In this document: in pieces, positions 22,147 to 33,863 of the stretch
Position numbering within the stretch: the first letter of the stretch is position 1
Layout: each line of letters starts with the position of its first letter
From: Hymenopellis radicata
Lineage: Eukaryota; Basidiomycota; Agaricomycetes; Agaricales; Physalacriaceae
Direction of reading: 5' to 3'
Length of the DNA: 64,000 nucleotides
NCBI GenBank assembly: GCA_015501595.1
Contig: JADNRX010000078.1
Coordinates: 62,001-126,000 of the forward strand
Made by a program: the position numbers and the translations under genes
The notes under the pieces: generated by a model
Told to the model about the DNA's origin: nothing
Seen by the model: only the letters and a program-made list of their open reading frames with translations
Databases searched by the model: none

Positions 22147-22914
22147 ATGCCGACTACCAAAGGCCGTAAACCACCCATTGGGACCACTTTGACGCGTCCT
22201 GCTAAGCGTCAACGCGTAGATGGCTCCCCAACTGCTGTCGCACAAGCGGCCCAAGTCGTGAATTTCGCTAATCGCAAGCGCATTCTCGCGAAGAAGCTCG
22301 CAGCCCTCAGGAAGAGCTGCAGGAATGCCGACGGCTGGGATCAAGAAGGGTACTACATGGCCGAGGCCTGCGGCGCGATTGCCGACTGGCTGCCCGACCT
22401 GTGGAGCGCCATGATGGAACATGGCGCGCAGGTGGACATTGTGCAGAAATCCATCATTCATTGCTGCGAAACTGCAAAGGCAATCGAGAAATGTGATAGC
22501 GAGTAAGCTCATTTCTCTTTCCTCTTGGTACCTTCTCTGATCAATGAGCCTATCAGAGCCGACTTTGACGATATCGAGACGGAAGTGGACATCAAGGACA
22601 AGGACGGAAAGCTCATATTTCACAGCGAGTCTCATCTCGACCGTGCCCTGCAATGGTTCTGGCGAGAACTCCTGGTTTTCTCTCAGGTGCAAGGCCACCT
22701 CGAACCGCCGTCCTCGACAGTCTCGATCGCTTTAAGATCACAGACAAGGTCTTGGCTACAATTCGAAAGAAACCAGATGGTTGGTGTCAACTTCCTGGCC
22801 TGGGAGTTCGTGTTGATGATTTTGCAGACATTGATGGCGAGGACGGATGGCCCCTCTGGGACCAGCACTGGACGGAAGCCATGCATCAGGCCGCAAAAAA
22901 CACGGTGCAGTAGC
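22147..22914 (+). CDS. Unknown protein, divergent paralogue, apparent 2-nt frame break
   Basis: I do not recognise the family. ATG 22147 gives MPTTKGRKPPIGTTLTRPAK followed by KRQR, a basic N-terminus that could act as a nuclear signal. A helical region follows (AQVVNFANRKRILAKKLAAL; CGAIADWLPDLWSAMMEHGA). An intron at about 22504-22557 joins to ADFDDIETEVDIKDKDGK and WFWRELLVFSQ. Immediately after that motif (near 22688) the coding signal moves to another frame, VLDSLDRFKITDKVLATIRK, which runs open to KNTVQ and TAG at 22914. The paralogue shows no intron here, so two extra bases (GT) or a sequence error are likely. It is divergent from the minus-strand paralogue, with about 420 bp between start codons. 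Confidence 0.55.
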
Positions 22915-23361
22915 TAGCGAACGTGAATTAAAGAGTTCCCGACCACTGGTGTGATCGAGAAGAGAGAGAGATTGGAGGATGAATCGATGAGCAGGTTACT
23001 CGTCGTAGACTCGCAAGGGGAGTCGATTCTTGCTACGATACTAAGATCTTCACACTGCGTGGTTCATGGGCGCCAAACCCAGGCCACTCGAGATGAATCG
23101 CGCGTTGGGAAAAGTAAGTACTTAGTGGAAAGATAGTCACATTTTTGTACCTACGTTCCGGTTTATATAAACTAGCTACTGCTACCAAGACGGGTAATTA
23201 CGAGTCATAGAATTGAAAAGAAGTGAGTAGAAGCTAACAGAAAGGAATAGAATGAAGGAGAGAATGAACTAGTACCTCAAGCACGTACGAATGAGTAAAC
23301 AGTTGCTAACCCCATTGAGACGAACCTACACAGTGATACTAGGAAGAAAACGCAGTATTCC
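22915..23361. other. No supported gene
   Basis: AT-rich intergenic sequence lies between the unknown gene and the end of CRO 3. Nothing recognisable is seen. Confidence 0.5.
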
Positions 23362-25854
23362 TCAAGCACGTTCCACAGGAATCACAGCAGTCGCCGGAAA
23401 AGACGGCCAGTCAACATCCGACTGAGCAGAGACAGCCAGCATACTGCAGGATTTGAGCGGTTACAAAAGAATTCAAAATTCAACCTACTTTGCAGTTGCA
23501 CCAGCGTCATTGGGAGGAGCCGCGCCTGTACCGATAAGAGTCTTGTGTCCAAAGCTCGGTACACCTTCATCCGTGACAACAAAGAGGTAAGCGGGACCCG
23601 GAGGGTATAAGGCTGGGGTGGGCGGGCCTATAACAGTGAGCGTCATCCTGTCGCTAGAGAGAGACGAGACGAGCTTGAGCATTCGCTGATCCATGTGAAC
23701 ACCGTGAGTGGCGAAGCCCGGGTCCATGAGAGCAACTAGAAAGAAATTAGGATGTATATGGCAAATTGTTGATTAATGGGAGTGTACCAGAGACATTGGA
23801 CGCTGTATCAGGTAAGGACACAGACAACGTGAAGGTCTGAGTGTAGTCGACCGTTGCGGGTAACTGGGTGTATGTCGGACGAGGACGCGACATGTACGGA
23901 GGGCTAAGGAACTCCATCCTGGCGAAGCGATTAGTGCACGAACCGCATGAACAAGTTCATGTCCACTCACCGATATTCAGTGGGGAACCTCACCGCCGTC
24001 GTGACATCAGTGTTGGGATTAGAGCCCGCTACCTTTATGAGATTGAGTGTGAAGTGGAACATGGAGACCTACCCAGCATGATAGTCCCATCAGGAATCAG
24101 AGTAGCCGTCGAATGGTACATCCTCGGAATCGCAGACGCCGGAATTCCATCACTCGAAAACCTCTGTCCCGAAGGGGCCGCCGGATCGTACACGACTGGC
24201 GTCAACGCTGGATGGTCTGCATTGCTTTCTCCGATCTGGTTAAAGGCCTAGTAGTTCATCATGAACAAATGAACTCGAAAGCGCACTTCTATAGAAAGAA
24301 CTCACGTTGCCATATCCTGCAAGACCGATCTGGGCTCCATTGACAATGACGACGCGGCCATCGGGGAGGAGGATGAGCTCTAGCATAATACGCGCTTGAG
24401 GCATAGTTTCCACCATCCATCCCGCAGCGATCCCGGCAGGAGTTAAAACGAGTCGCGAGCATTGATCTGAAGCTGGGAATTGCGAATCGACAATGGAAGT
24501 ATCGGTGCTGTCAGGAAACGTAGAGCCGCCGCAAATGAGAACTTCTGGCGTGTAGTCGTTTTCCGGCGTCAGAGGGAGGAGAGTGGCCCCGGCGGAGAAC
24601 GGTGACCTATGCTTCCGCTTAGATGAAGTACTAGCTTTCAATAATGAAGTACGTACGTGATGCGCACACCATTCGGAATGTCGGGAAGTCGGGTTTCAGT
24701 GTTGGTTTTCCAGTCCAGGATCATAGCATTTTGGTTTGCAGCGACGAAAATGGTACCGTCGGGGAGGTACACCATGATTGGGAACTCATTACCGTTTAAC
24801 GTGTCGTGAAGAAACTGGCTTGGGATTTGAATGCCGTTTGAAGCCTTGGGAAACCTATTAGAGATCTTTGGAAAATGACCGACATAGATCACACGATACC
24901 GTTGATGTTTTTGGAAGGGAAGAATTCGTAGGTCGGGTTATTGATGCTTGCATTGTTGATATATCTACCAGATCAAAAAAAAATGTCAGCAAGATAAGGG
25001 CGGACGGGATTGCTAGACTTGCGCCTGTTCCATCGACCCTCTGTAGTACGTGTTATCTCAGTAGATAGATGAAACTTTCAGCAGTTGAACGTACCCAAAA
25101 ATGAGAACCGAACCATCTTCAACACGAACCTGTAGCGGCGTCAGTAACAGGATTGGAGAGCCCAAGTGTAATGAACAGACCGACGCAGGGTACCATCGTT
25201 TCGATGTAAGCCTAATAACATCCTGGTTTTTCAAAAAATATCGCATGTTCCATCGTTGCACGGGGTGAACAAGCGGAGGGCTTGTCGACCGTCCTCACCT
25301 TTAGAAGAGTAAGCACTGGGGCATGGGCCCTAGAACCGTCGATTGGAACGTACCAGTAATAACAACAGGATTGCCACCAGAGCTGACCAAAGTGCCATTG
25401 CTCAAGAAGCTACCGGTCGCACACCAAGTGTTACTGGCTGGGTTCAGAGCGCGAATTGCCTTTGTCTCCAGGTTCACCTCTGAGACCCATGCGACGTGCC
25501 CGTCAACAGTAAGGGGATTGTGCTCACTGCAGCTCGAACGTCAGTCGACTGGGCAACGCAATACAGAAGTCATACTTACACCTTGTCAAGTACGATCACC
25601 GTATTCTCAGACGTGACAGCGAGCTCCAGGGCGCTCACGCCGGTAGTCCTGATGAACGATATATAAATCAACGAGCCCTTGTACACCCGAGATAACGCGT
25701 ACCCGTTCTGCACCAGGGACCATTGGCCTGGGACGACTGCGCGTCGATGCTCCTTTGCGGCAGTACTGCCACTGGCGAGAGACGCGTACACAGACGAAAG
25801 GACAGCCAATACAATCGTAGGGTACTGATACAGTTTCTTCCGGGAGAAAAGCAT
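23362..25854 (-). pseudogene. Copper radical oxidase, copy 3, frameshift in the radical-Tyr exon
   Basis: The start at 25852-25854 encodes MLFSRKKLYQYPTIVLAVL, with a TATAAAA box at 25952-25958 about 100 bp upstream. Exons match copy 5 and keep Cys (TWCATGSF), Tyr (SKRWYPAS), Tyr-His (PRMYHSTA) and His (ATHGVHMDQR). The C-terminal domain is open (PPGPAYLFVVTDEGVPSFGH). The exon around 25225-25245 has six T and five A where intact copies have five and four. Translation therefore meets TGA just before the radical Tyr, and the later frame is reached only by a net +2 shift. The last exon is shortened in frame (WPSFPATAVIPVERA). The same T6 run occurs in copy 2. It is probably a pseudogene, though a homopolymer read error would restore it. 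Confidence 0.75.
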
Positions 25855-26156
25855 GTCTTGGATAGTAAAAAGAGGTCAGTCTGAAGAAGGTACTACCAGA
25901 GATTGCAAAGCACTGAACTGAGTACACAGGATCCGGACTGCTAGCCACTCGTTTTATACTTCATCGTGGGTCCTCGTCTCACGAAACACTATGATTTAAC
26001 CAGCTGAGAGAGTTGGTTAGTAAGTCGGGTCTCCATTCCTGCCTATTGCCTCATTCTATATTCTGTGAGTGCGAAAACGTAGTGAAAAAAGCAGGAGACA
26101 CGAACACGCGCAAGGTACTGGATGAAAGAGACGTCGTAAAGCTGGGTTCATCTGTC

Positions 26157-26338
26157 AAATCAGAGGCGTTCTGAATAAAGATACACGAGGCGATGTCGGA
26201 CAAATGTCGGAAGCGTGTAAGTACCAAGCTGGTACCTCCAATTCCGACAAATCAGAGGCATTCTGAATAAAGATACACGAGGCGATGTCGGAAAAATGTC
26301 GGAAGCGTGTAAATGCAAGCTGGTACCTCCAATTCAGA
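26157..26338 (-). repeat. Tandem duplication of about 90 bp upstream of CRO 3
   Basis: The segment from AAATCAGAGGC through GGAAGCGTGTAAG and AGCTGGTACCTCCAATTC occurs twice in a row, with a few differences. Other CRO upstream regions have one copy. Confidence 0.75.
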
Positions 26339-26462
26339 GTTTGAAATCTTGCAGCCGGGGCACGCATTTATGAGAGTTCCCCAAAGAGTTCCTTTGACTC
26401 CGACGATACACTGCGCTTGCTTTCTGCGTGTATGTTATCCGCGCTAAAACTTGCCTCATGAT

Positions 26463-26742
26463 GGCATTGGTGGTGTGGGCGGGCCAAAAATGGTGAGCGT
26501 CTGCTTGTCGTTAGAGAGAAACGAGACGAGTTTGAGCATTCGTTGTGAACGCCGTGAGTGGCGAAGCCCGGGTCCATGAGAGCAACTAGGACAAGTGTCA
26601 AGCCGTGTATAATGACTGGTGATTATGACAGCGTACCAAAAACTTGGACGCGGTAGAAGGCAATGATACAGATAACGTGAAGACCTGAGTGTAGTCGACC
26701 GTGGCAGGTAACTGGGTGTATGTTGGACGAGGGCGTGACATC
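26463..26742 (-). pseudogene. Copper radical oxidase fragment, copy 4 (C-terminal exons)
   Basis: Only the late exons remain. They encode MSRPRPTYTQLPATVDYTQV, then an intron-like stretch, then ALMDPGFATHGVH. Eight bases after GTTCAC that encode part of the MDQR motif are missing, so the frame is broken. The fragment ends abruptly at about 26463 in GGCCCGCCCACACCACCA. There it is fused to sequence that belongs far upstream of CRO genes (CATCATGAGGCAA, as at 17323). A deletion between two tandem CRO copies explains this. Confidence 0.75.
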
Positions 26743-27062
26743 CTCTACAAGTGCGGCGGAGACTGGCAAATTTCTGGATGCAATGCTCAGTCATTTGTGT
26801 CAGCTTGGCACTATACACGCACAAGTTGATCTCAGGTCTGGGAGCCTTCCATCTGCCAAACCGATACTTGAGGGACGAGATAAAGAGGTGTCGTCGTCGT
26901 CGACATTGGCTGAGGTGCGTGATAGCCGGTCTGATATTGTGCCAGTGAGTAACGAAGACAACAGGAACACAAACCGTGGTAGAGTCAAATGCAACTTCCA
27001 GTGAGGTCGGACTGTCTAATTTAGAAATGACCAACATTTCCAACACGAAAAAAGGACAGCAC

Positions 27063-28042
27063 TTACAGGCGCATCAAAGAAGTTGAACACCTGGTGACAC
27101 TCGACCTCAGACCCGGAATGATTCCATTTGAGGTGAATTCGCAACATTTGCTGCGTCTTGAAGGTATTGTGCTGATTGCAGAAGGGGCGGCACCAACCGC
27201 GCAGCTTTGTCGAGTGAGAAATATCGGACTCAGAGGTTGGATCGTAAGGAAAATATCGACTTCCGGCGCACGCGACTTGATGCCAGTCCTTTTACAAGCG
27301 AGGTAGAACCCAGTCTGGAGATTACGTCTCAGAAATGGCAGTCGAGAGACCGGTCTAAAGTACTGCACCACTTTCAGCAGCTCATGAGGAGGGATGTTGG
27401 GATTGGGTATGATCTGTATTTCGTCGTCGTCCACGTTTGGGGGAGACACAGGACGATCATCACTAGCTTCAGACACTGAGCCAGAGTCTGAGTCGTCAGA
27501 CAAAGAATCAGGTAGTATTAGGGCAGTCGGCTTGGATTTTCGTGCACATTTTCTAAGCTGGGACTCAGATGATCAAATCATGGGTCGAGGAATGGACTTA
27601 CCGTGATATTAATGGAGGGCGCACGATAAACGGAATAGGGGGCGTTTCCTCGTTACTAGATGGAGCCAGTTGGATAGCGGACATCCTTGGGGCGGGGATT
27701 GTGTCGCGTTGGAAGCCTTCATCGCTGGGAGGGACCAACAGACTTCCGATATGACTTTACTACACGTCGCACTGACAAGGGCCCTGGTACAGTCTGTAAT
27801 AAAAGTAAATAGTATACCAATGGACGGGAATATTCATCACTGACCACTGTCCTTCGGCTCGGAACAATGGCGTCACTAACACTGCGAATATTACGGGAAC
27901 CAGTAGGCAGTGGTGGTCCGTGATTACTGGCCAATTTTCGCGACATTGCGGTATGCCGTTTTCTTTGTGGTGACTGATACGAGACATTTTGGCTTGATAA
28001 GCTGGCGCGCAGTATAGTCGAGTAGTCCACAGTCCGGTCCAT
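27063..28042 (-). CDS. Possible protein with a Cys2-His2-like finger; structure uncertain
   Basis: I do not recognise the gene. On the minus strand, exon-like pieces begin at ATG 28042 (MDRTVDYSTILRASLSSQNV), continue with a segment near 27600-27720, and then, after a GTAAGT..TTAG intron, an acidic stretch (LSDDSDSGSVSEASDD) followed by DEIQIIPNPNIPPHELLKVV. Further on, in another frame, lies WCRPFCNQHNTFKTQQMLR followed by IHLKWNH, a C-x3-C-x14-H-x4-H pattern that looks like a zinc finger. It ends at a GTAAGT donor near 27067. The acidic exon and the finger exon are in different frames with no good intron between them, so either a short exon is missed or the gene is broken. Continuation past 27060 is unclear. 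Confidence 0.35.
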
Positions 28043-28359
28043 TTCTTCGCGTCGAGAAGGCCTGAGTAAAGGTGAATGCTCAATAATCTAGAAATGGGAT
28101 CGCCGAAGGCTTCACTACGTATACTCGCGACAACCAGGAGCAAAAGACCGGAGATGATCGAAGTTCCGGTCCAAGCGACAAGCTTTCCTTTTTTGGAAAA
28201 TGCTCACTGTCACGTGCTCGTGAGCTCCAGACCAAAATTTAAAGCAAAAAGCAAAGTATTTTGCATTGTTACAGATCAAGCATCGAGACGAGTCGTACAC
28301 AAAGTAGCACATGCATATAATAGTACACTTTTGATAAGTCGGAAATCTGACATGCCGCA

Positions 28360-30543
28360 TTACCTGCCACGATAATCTGACTCGGAAAGGCTGTCAAACG
28401 ACGAATTGCTCGATGTTTCGAGCATGTCCCACTGCGAACCATCTGAAGAACTAACGTAACCATCCGACCGAGGTGTGAAATGATCAAGGACATCCGATAC
28501 GTCCTCTGACGCGAAGGATCCTCCGGAAGAACTGCTGCTCGACACTGACAGAGGCGGGGAGTTTGCACCCCCCGATGCGTCAGAGCTCCATCCCTCATCA
28601 TCGCTTTCCATAAGCTGATACTCGGGATCAGAAGCCTCGTCCACAAACACCGCACTTTGATTGTCGGCCGCAGCTAGCCCCTTCTCTTTCCCCTTAGCCA
28701 TCGACAGAACACTCTGCGCATCCGAATCCTCCTCTTGGCTCTCACACTGATATCCACGCAAGTCTCGGATAGTCTCCATACTCGTAGTGCGATGGAGGAG
28801 ACGGCGCTGCTCGTCAATGACACCCTGATCCCATCGAAGAAGAGCATCACGCTCCCGATCATGTCGAAGGAACATCTCATCCCAAAGACTGGGTGGGGCG
28901 GGTTGTAGAGAACATCGGATCACCCAGTCCGTAGCCAGCATGGCGAGGCAGGTCGTATCCTTCCATTCTTGCATGAAGGGGCTGAAAAAACGAACGTCGG
29001 CGGGTTCCTTCATGTCCAAATCGACTGACAAAATCGATGAGCTAACGCGACATCGTGAAAAGCATGGTTACTTACAGTTTGGTGAAGAGTTTGAGAACGG
29101 AACCTTTCATAGGTCCGTCAATGATTTGCGCTTGCACGCGCTGACATTGGATCTTGTCGAAAGCAATTTGAAGAACCTGATCCAGCGCGTCCTTCGCCAA
29201 CCCCTTTTCACGTTCGTCTTCGGTGATAATGATGCCGATGGACAATTCTCCAACTCCTGAGAGGAACGGGGAATGATGCGTGGGTAGCAGATAAACGAAT
29301 CCGCATATTGGGAATCGCTTGTAGGAAGTCGAGAAATAGTTGGGCACGTTTGCGGTGGGGACGGTGGCTGTCGGCATGTGGTCCCGGTTAAGACTGGTAT
29401 CCCTCTTTACAAATCCGTCCCAATTCTGCTTTATACCAGAGGAGTCGAGATGATCGTGCGTTCCTGCAAGTCGGTCCTGGCCATTTCCTGGCTGAGTCGC
29501 ATCCTGTACCCCAAACAAGAACCGAGGAGGTCCATATTCTACCTGTTCTTTCTGCCATGATGCGTACGCGTCTTCATCAAAAGAAGGCAAACCATTCTCG
29601 TCTTCATCGTGCATGCGGGTAGTGCCCAAAGACGTATTTCCCGCTGTATAATCGTGTTCTGCCGTATTTGGCTTAGGAAAGTTGAAGTTGAAGTCGAACT
29701 TCGCTGAGGTTCCCACTTTGACCTATAGAAAACTTTCAGTGAGCTACAAATCAGACGGACCTTATGCACATACCGCTTTTCGAACTGGAGGCTTGACGTC
29801 TTCGTTGACTAACCCTTCATTCATTTCCTCGTCTTCAGATGATGCTGTCGACTCATGAGTAAAAGATCGATGGAATGGAGAGGTACATACGCTTCCTTTT
29901 CTTAGCCATTTCTGCGTTATTGTCGGGGTTTTGCCTGTACTCGCTTTTGGCAACGGGAGTATCCTTGGAAAAGATCAGTGTGGATTCGCGCGAATGAAGA
30001 TATATAACTCACTAGCTTTGAAAAACTCTCAGCATCATCCTCGTCTGCGAATGAGGCTGTGATGAGGCGAGGACAGGACTCCCGACGATACACGAATTTA
30101 CTACCTTGTTTTCCATGACTCGAAGGTAATGGGAGATTGACGCCGCAAGGTAAAGCTGTCATTCAATGAGAAGAAGAATATAAAGCGGAGCTTCACGACA
30201 TACCGTTCTTGTCTAACGTAGTATTCTCTGTTATTGGGAAAGCCGGTGACATTGGGGCGTCATCGGTGGAAGTGGGCTCAACATTCCATGGACGCATGAA
30301 CGACGAGACCGGAGTGAAGCCCTTTGACGGATTAGCCGGAAGGTCCAGAGGAATAGGAAGGGATCTAGAGGTATCCTGTATCGCAGCAAAGTAGCGCGCG
30401 CTGCATACAAAGGTGGTAAAGTCATCCGCTTGGGCAGCTTCAACCGTTGCGAGCTGCAGTTCCTCGAAAAGCCGGTGCAAGGTGGCCAAGTCGTCATCAT
30501 ACAAGGCGTCGAGACGGTCAAGCAACGCCACACGAGGTGACAT
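28360..30543 (-). CDS. GNAT acetyltransferase-like protein, paralogue 1, apparent 1-bp frameshift
   Basis: ATG 30543 (MSPRVALLDRLDALYDDDLA) starts a small helical domain (LHRLFEELQLATVEAAQAD). Several exons follow with low-complexity linkers, then a GNAT-like domain: FPICGFVYLLPTH, GELSIGIIITED and the acetyl-CoA loop REKGLAKDALDQVL, then CQRVQAQIIDGPMKGSVL. After a GTAAGT intron the frame gives GHEGTRRRSFF. At a run of six T (28985-28990 on the plus strand as A6) it must lose one base to enter SPFMQEWKDTTCLAML, the continuation seen in the paralogue. The remaining frame includes LWDEMFLRHDRERDALLRW and a long Ser/Asp-rich tail ending DYRGR at 28360. Substrate is unknown. The tail is absent from the paralogue. 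Confidence 0.6.
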
Positions 30544-31110
30544 GGTGGACAACTGGAAGGTGTGTTTTGATCGATGCGAGCTTTAAGCGCCTCGAGTCAT
30601 GATGATACCCACGGGAGCGTAAGCGTCTAACAATTATAGTTTTGCACGTTGCCGAAGATGTTGATTGCGGGCGGTGCAGTACTGTGGAGTGAATGAAACC
30701 TTGTCAATGAGATGAGAAAGAGAACGAAGGAGACTTGTATTGACCTTGTGCAAGCGCTTGCTGTGTCTGAAGGTATGCGTGAGAAGCGGCGACTCAGACT
30801 GGATAACGGAAGGGCCTTTTCTTCTTTCAATCAGCTGATGGGTTCCAGTCGATTGCTATCATCGACGATTTCTGGCCTGTACGATTCGAATAGGCGTGTT
30901 AACGCGTGAACATCTAGACTCGAATCGAGCTCCGCGAGGTTGTTGGGATTGGTTCGAGTCTAGTGGACATTGAAAAAAGAACTATGCACGTTGATGTAGA
31001 CTGTCGACTCGCGGCATGACGGCACAACACTGTGACTTTCCCACGTCATCGGATGTGATGCAATTGTGATCGAAGCGCATACAAGGCGCATTTTTTCTCT
31101 GCCCGAAGTG
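30544..31110. other. Intergenic region with an 11-bp inverted repeat
   Basis: CTAGACTCGAA at about 30913 is inverted as TTCGAGTCTAG at about 30952. No gene is supported. Confidence 0.4.
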
Positions 31111-31125
31111 TCCTAACTAGCCGAA

Positions 31126-31385
31126 GAGTTCTTGGAGGGGCAGGAGGGGCAGGAGAGCTTCATCGAGGATGTCAAAACCAAGACACAAGCCTATCGCCAC
31201 GAAAACTAGTATGTCGAGGACTGTGTTACACCGCCTTAGGGTATCTAGCCCTGAGCGTTGTCCAACTCCTCGTGGCGGTGACTCTGGCAAAGAGATGGAA
31301 CACTCATGACGAGGAAGACAAGGACGACAAGACGTATTATAATTCAGACGAAGGTGGCGAGGACGATAGCTCACAGAGCAATTAA
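31126..31385 (+). pseudogene. Fragment of an unrecognised gene (membrane segment plus acidic tail)
   Basis: A good acceptor (CTAACTAG) ends just before 31122. It is followed by EEFLEGQEGQESFIEDVK. A second frame carries YLALSVVQLLVAVTLAKRW, then an acidic tail ending SSQSN and TAA at about 31385. The two pieces are separated by a stop and cannot be joined by a normal intron. No upstream exons are found. It looks like the end of a decayed gene. Confidence 0.25.
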
Positions 31386-31853
31386 CCGGCTCACGATGAG
31401 AGAAGATGGCACCGGACATGTGTGAACAAACGGCACATCATTCTACTCATCATCGTCGTTGCTTATATATCAGTCCAAGACATCCTTTAGTACTATTACA
31501 CCTCTTGTGTACTACATACTCTACTGTATTCAATATATACATCCTTCTTTTCGTCTCGCTACTTAATGAGAGATCACTGTACACGGTTCTGATGCTGCAG
31601 TGCGGCGCAGCCCACACTCCGACTTGCCGTCAACAAAGAAGGCCAGACCACCAGTGACTATAGGTCCGTCTTCTATCTGTTTTAAGGCACACAACGGAGT
31701 GTAAGTAACCTTGGCACTGGTAGGTCTGGATGTGTGATACGGAGAATGGGGCCTCATTGACGGAGAATGTGGCACACAAGTATCGAGTACGATAAAGAAG
31801 TTCAACCCTTGCGATTACACATTATAAACGCTACAGAGCGCTCATAGCGTTCT

Positions 31854-33466
31854 TCAAAACAGATCCAAATCCGCCCATGGCGAACCGATATGTCCCACCC
31901 TTGGGGGCGTGTCTGTCAGCATTGCTACCAAGAAGTCGTGAACAAGGTCTGCGGCCGCGATACCGGTGATATCGGCTGAAACACAATTTCAGCGCAGAAC
32001 CCGCACAACGTGTCGAGATGCTCACCGTGGTCATATGCAGGAGCAACTTCAACGATATCGGCGCCACTGTAATGGTAAGCAACTGATTAGTACATGCCAG
32101 CAATTTCGAGGTCAACACATACACGAAGTTGAGGCCAGCGAGGCCGCGAAGTATGCGCTTCATTTCTCGTGTCGTCCAACCGCCGGCTTCCGGTGTTCCA
32201 GCTGGGGGAAAAATTGCATTAGTTCAGGAGACATGAAAGCTTTCGTCGGGCTTACTAGCAGGGGCCAAACCAGGATCTGTCGCGACAAAGATGAAGGGTC
32301 AGAACGTTCTTCGCCGCAAATTCTGGGACATGCTTACCGATAACGTCGATATCCAAACTAGAAGAGTTCAGTCAGATACATGGAAAGAGAAGAACGTAAG
32401 TAATCATTCAATACCTTAGATAAACGGGCGAGCTACCGACCCGTTTGCGAATGGCTTCAATAACTGCATTCACGCCATAATCATCGAGGTCTTCGGCGCT
32501 GATCACCTGGAACCCGACAGATTCATCATGCGTGACTTGGCGTTCACCCTAGGGCAAGAAAACTTGACGTATTCTGAATGAGCAAAAGTGATTGCAACTT
32601 GCCATCATCTTGCTTCTGATACCCCCATGGATACTGGTGTTCGTCATCAAATGTTCTTCTGCTGCGATGGTGAAGTACGTTCCGTGCGTGATGCGTTCTT
32701 GATCAGTACGTCCTTCGACCGCACCTGTGTCCATGTGGGAGTCGAAGTGTATTACGGACACGGGTCCGTACACCTTGTATAGGGAGCGTAGAATGGGTAA
32801 GACCTACGCGAGCTTCAGCCTTCTAGAGCTTTAGTAAAGGGAAGGCAACTTGCAATGGTATGATCACCACCGAGAGTTACAACGCGAGGGTGCTCCTTTC
32901 CATCTAAGGCAAAAGCCGAAGTACGATCTTTGTATAAGGCGTTGATACCACCCATAACCGGGCGCGAAATAAGCGTCGTGTACGCGGCCTCCATCTGGTC
33001 AATAGCCTTGGCGTTGTCCATGGCCGTCACAGGGACCTGGAGACACGGCCAACACTTTAGTCTTGTTCGCGGTGAAAAGCTGGCGGCTTACATCGCCACA
33101 GTCAATCAACTCTGCACCAAGTTTCCCCGGGTTAACTTCCCAGCTGAGATCCCAAGCATATCCCGGTATGCTTTGTCTACGACTTCCCGAGCGAATAGCA
33201 TAAGGCCCGAAACGCGCACCAGGACGATAAGTAGTAGTCGTGTCAAATGGCATCCCAAAGATTGCAATGTCGTACGGCTTGGAGGCGTCTTCGAGGCACT
33301 TGACGTAGGGCAGATGCGCGTAGCTCAGAATACCGCCAAAGTATCCATGCTCTGTTTGTGGGCCATACTTGGACGTCCAGGGTTCGTCTGCGGTTGACGG
33401 ACTAGACGTGTGCAGCGGCGATTGGTGCGCGGAAGCCAGCGAGGCGAAGAGCAGTGCCGCCAACAT
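31854..33466 (-). CDS. Agmatinase/arginase-family ureohydrolase with signal peptide
   Basis: This is a Mn2+-dependent hydrolase of the arginase superfamily. The closest type by motif is agmatinase (agmatine to putrescine and urea). ATG 33466 opens a signal peptide (MLAALLFASLASAHQSP). Domain pieces in order: FGMPFDTTTTYRPGARFGP, VVTLGGDHTI, VSVIHFDSHMDTG, VYLSLDIDVID, then LAPATGTPEAGGWT, GADIVEVAPAYDHAD and ITGIAAADLVHDFL, ending DLDLF at 31854-31856. The metal ligands are present: the GGDH His, the HxDxHxD cluster and the Asp residues of SLDIDVID. All exons join in frame. One intron uses a GC donor (GCAAGT at 32853-32848 on the minus strand), right after GGDHTI. A secreted or vacuolar location is inferred from the signal peptide. 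Substrate cannot be fixed from sequence alone. Confidence 0.88.
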
Positions 33467-33863
33467 GGGTGTTGAGAACAAGTCCAGATAGCTGGCAGTC
33501 CACTATCTCGGCGTCGTCTCCTGGACAAGCTGAACTTGATAACGATAGCAAATCAGGGCGGTTAAGTATGCCTACCGGCAGGCGAAAACATTCCCAACAT
33601 TCTTCAGTTTGTCTCGAAGTATATCCAGACGTCGTAATACCATCTCTTGACTTTTCCGGAGTGTACGATGCCTCTGGTTAGAATCTGATCAAGTCGCAGT
33701 GGCTGCGATCGAGTACAATTTCAATCTCCGTTTCAATCCAACTCAAAACCAGCCACCGCGGTCATCTTGTTCAGTTTCCTCCTACCTTCATCATCGAAGC
33801 TTGAGCGATACTTTCGAACTACCCAGAACCACTCAAAACTAGAAAATCTCAATCAATATCGAC
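33467..33863. promoter_or_regulatory. Divergent intergenic region
   Basis: About 400 bp separate the agmatinase ATG (minus) from the serine-rich gene ATG (plus). It must contain both promoters. No clear TATA box is seen. Confidence 0.4.

Noticed and set aside
22111..22698. Minus-strand frame of 195 codons opposite the unknown plus-strand gene
   Set aside because: The plus-strand exons align with a paralogue; the antisense frame does not.
30905..30970. GGTTCGAGTCT resembling a tRNA B box
   Set aside because: No A box or cloverleaf partner at a proper distance. It is part of an 11-bp inverted repeat.
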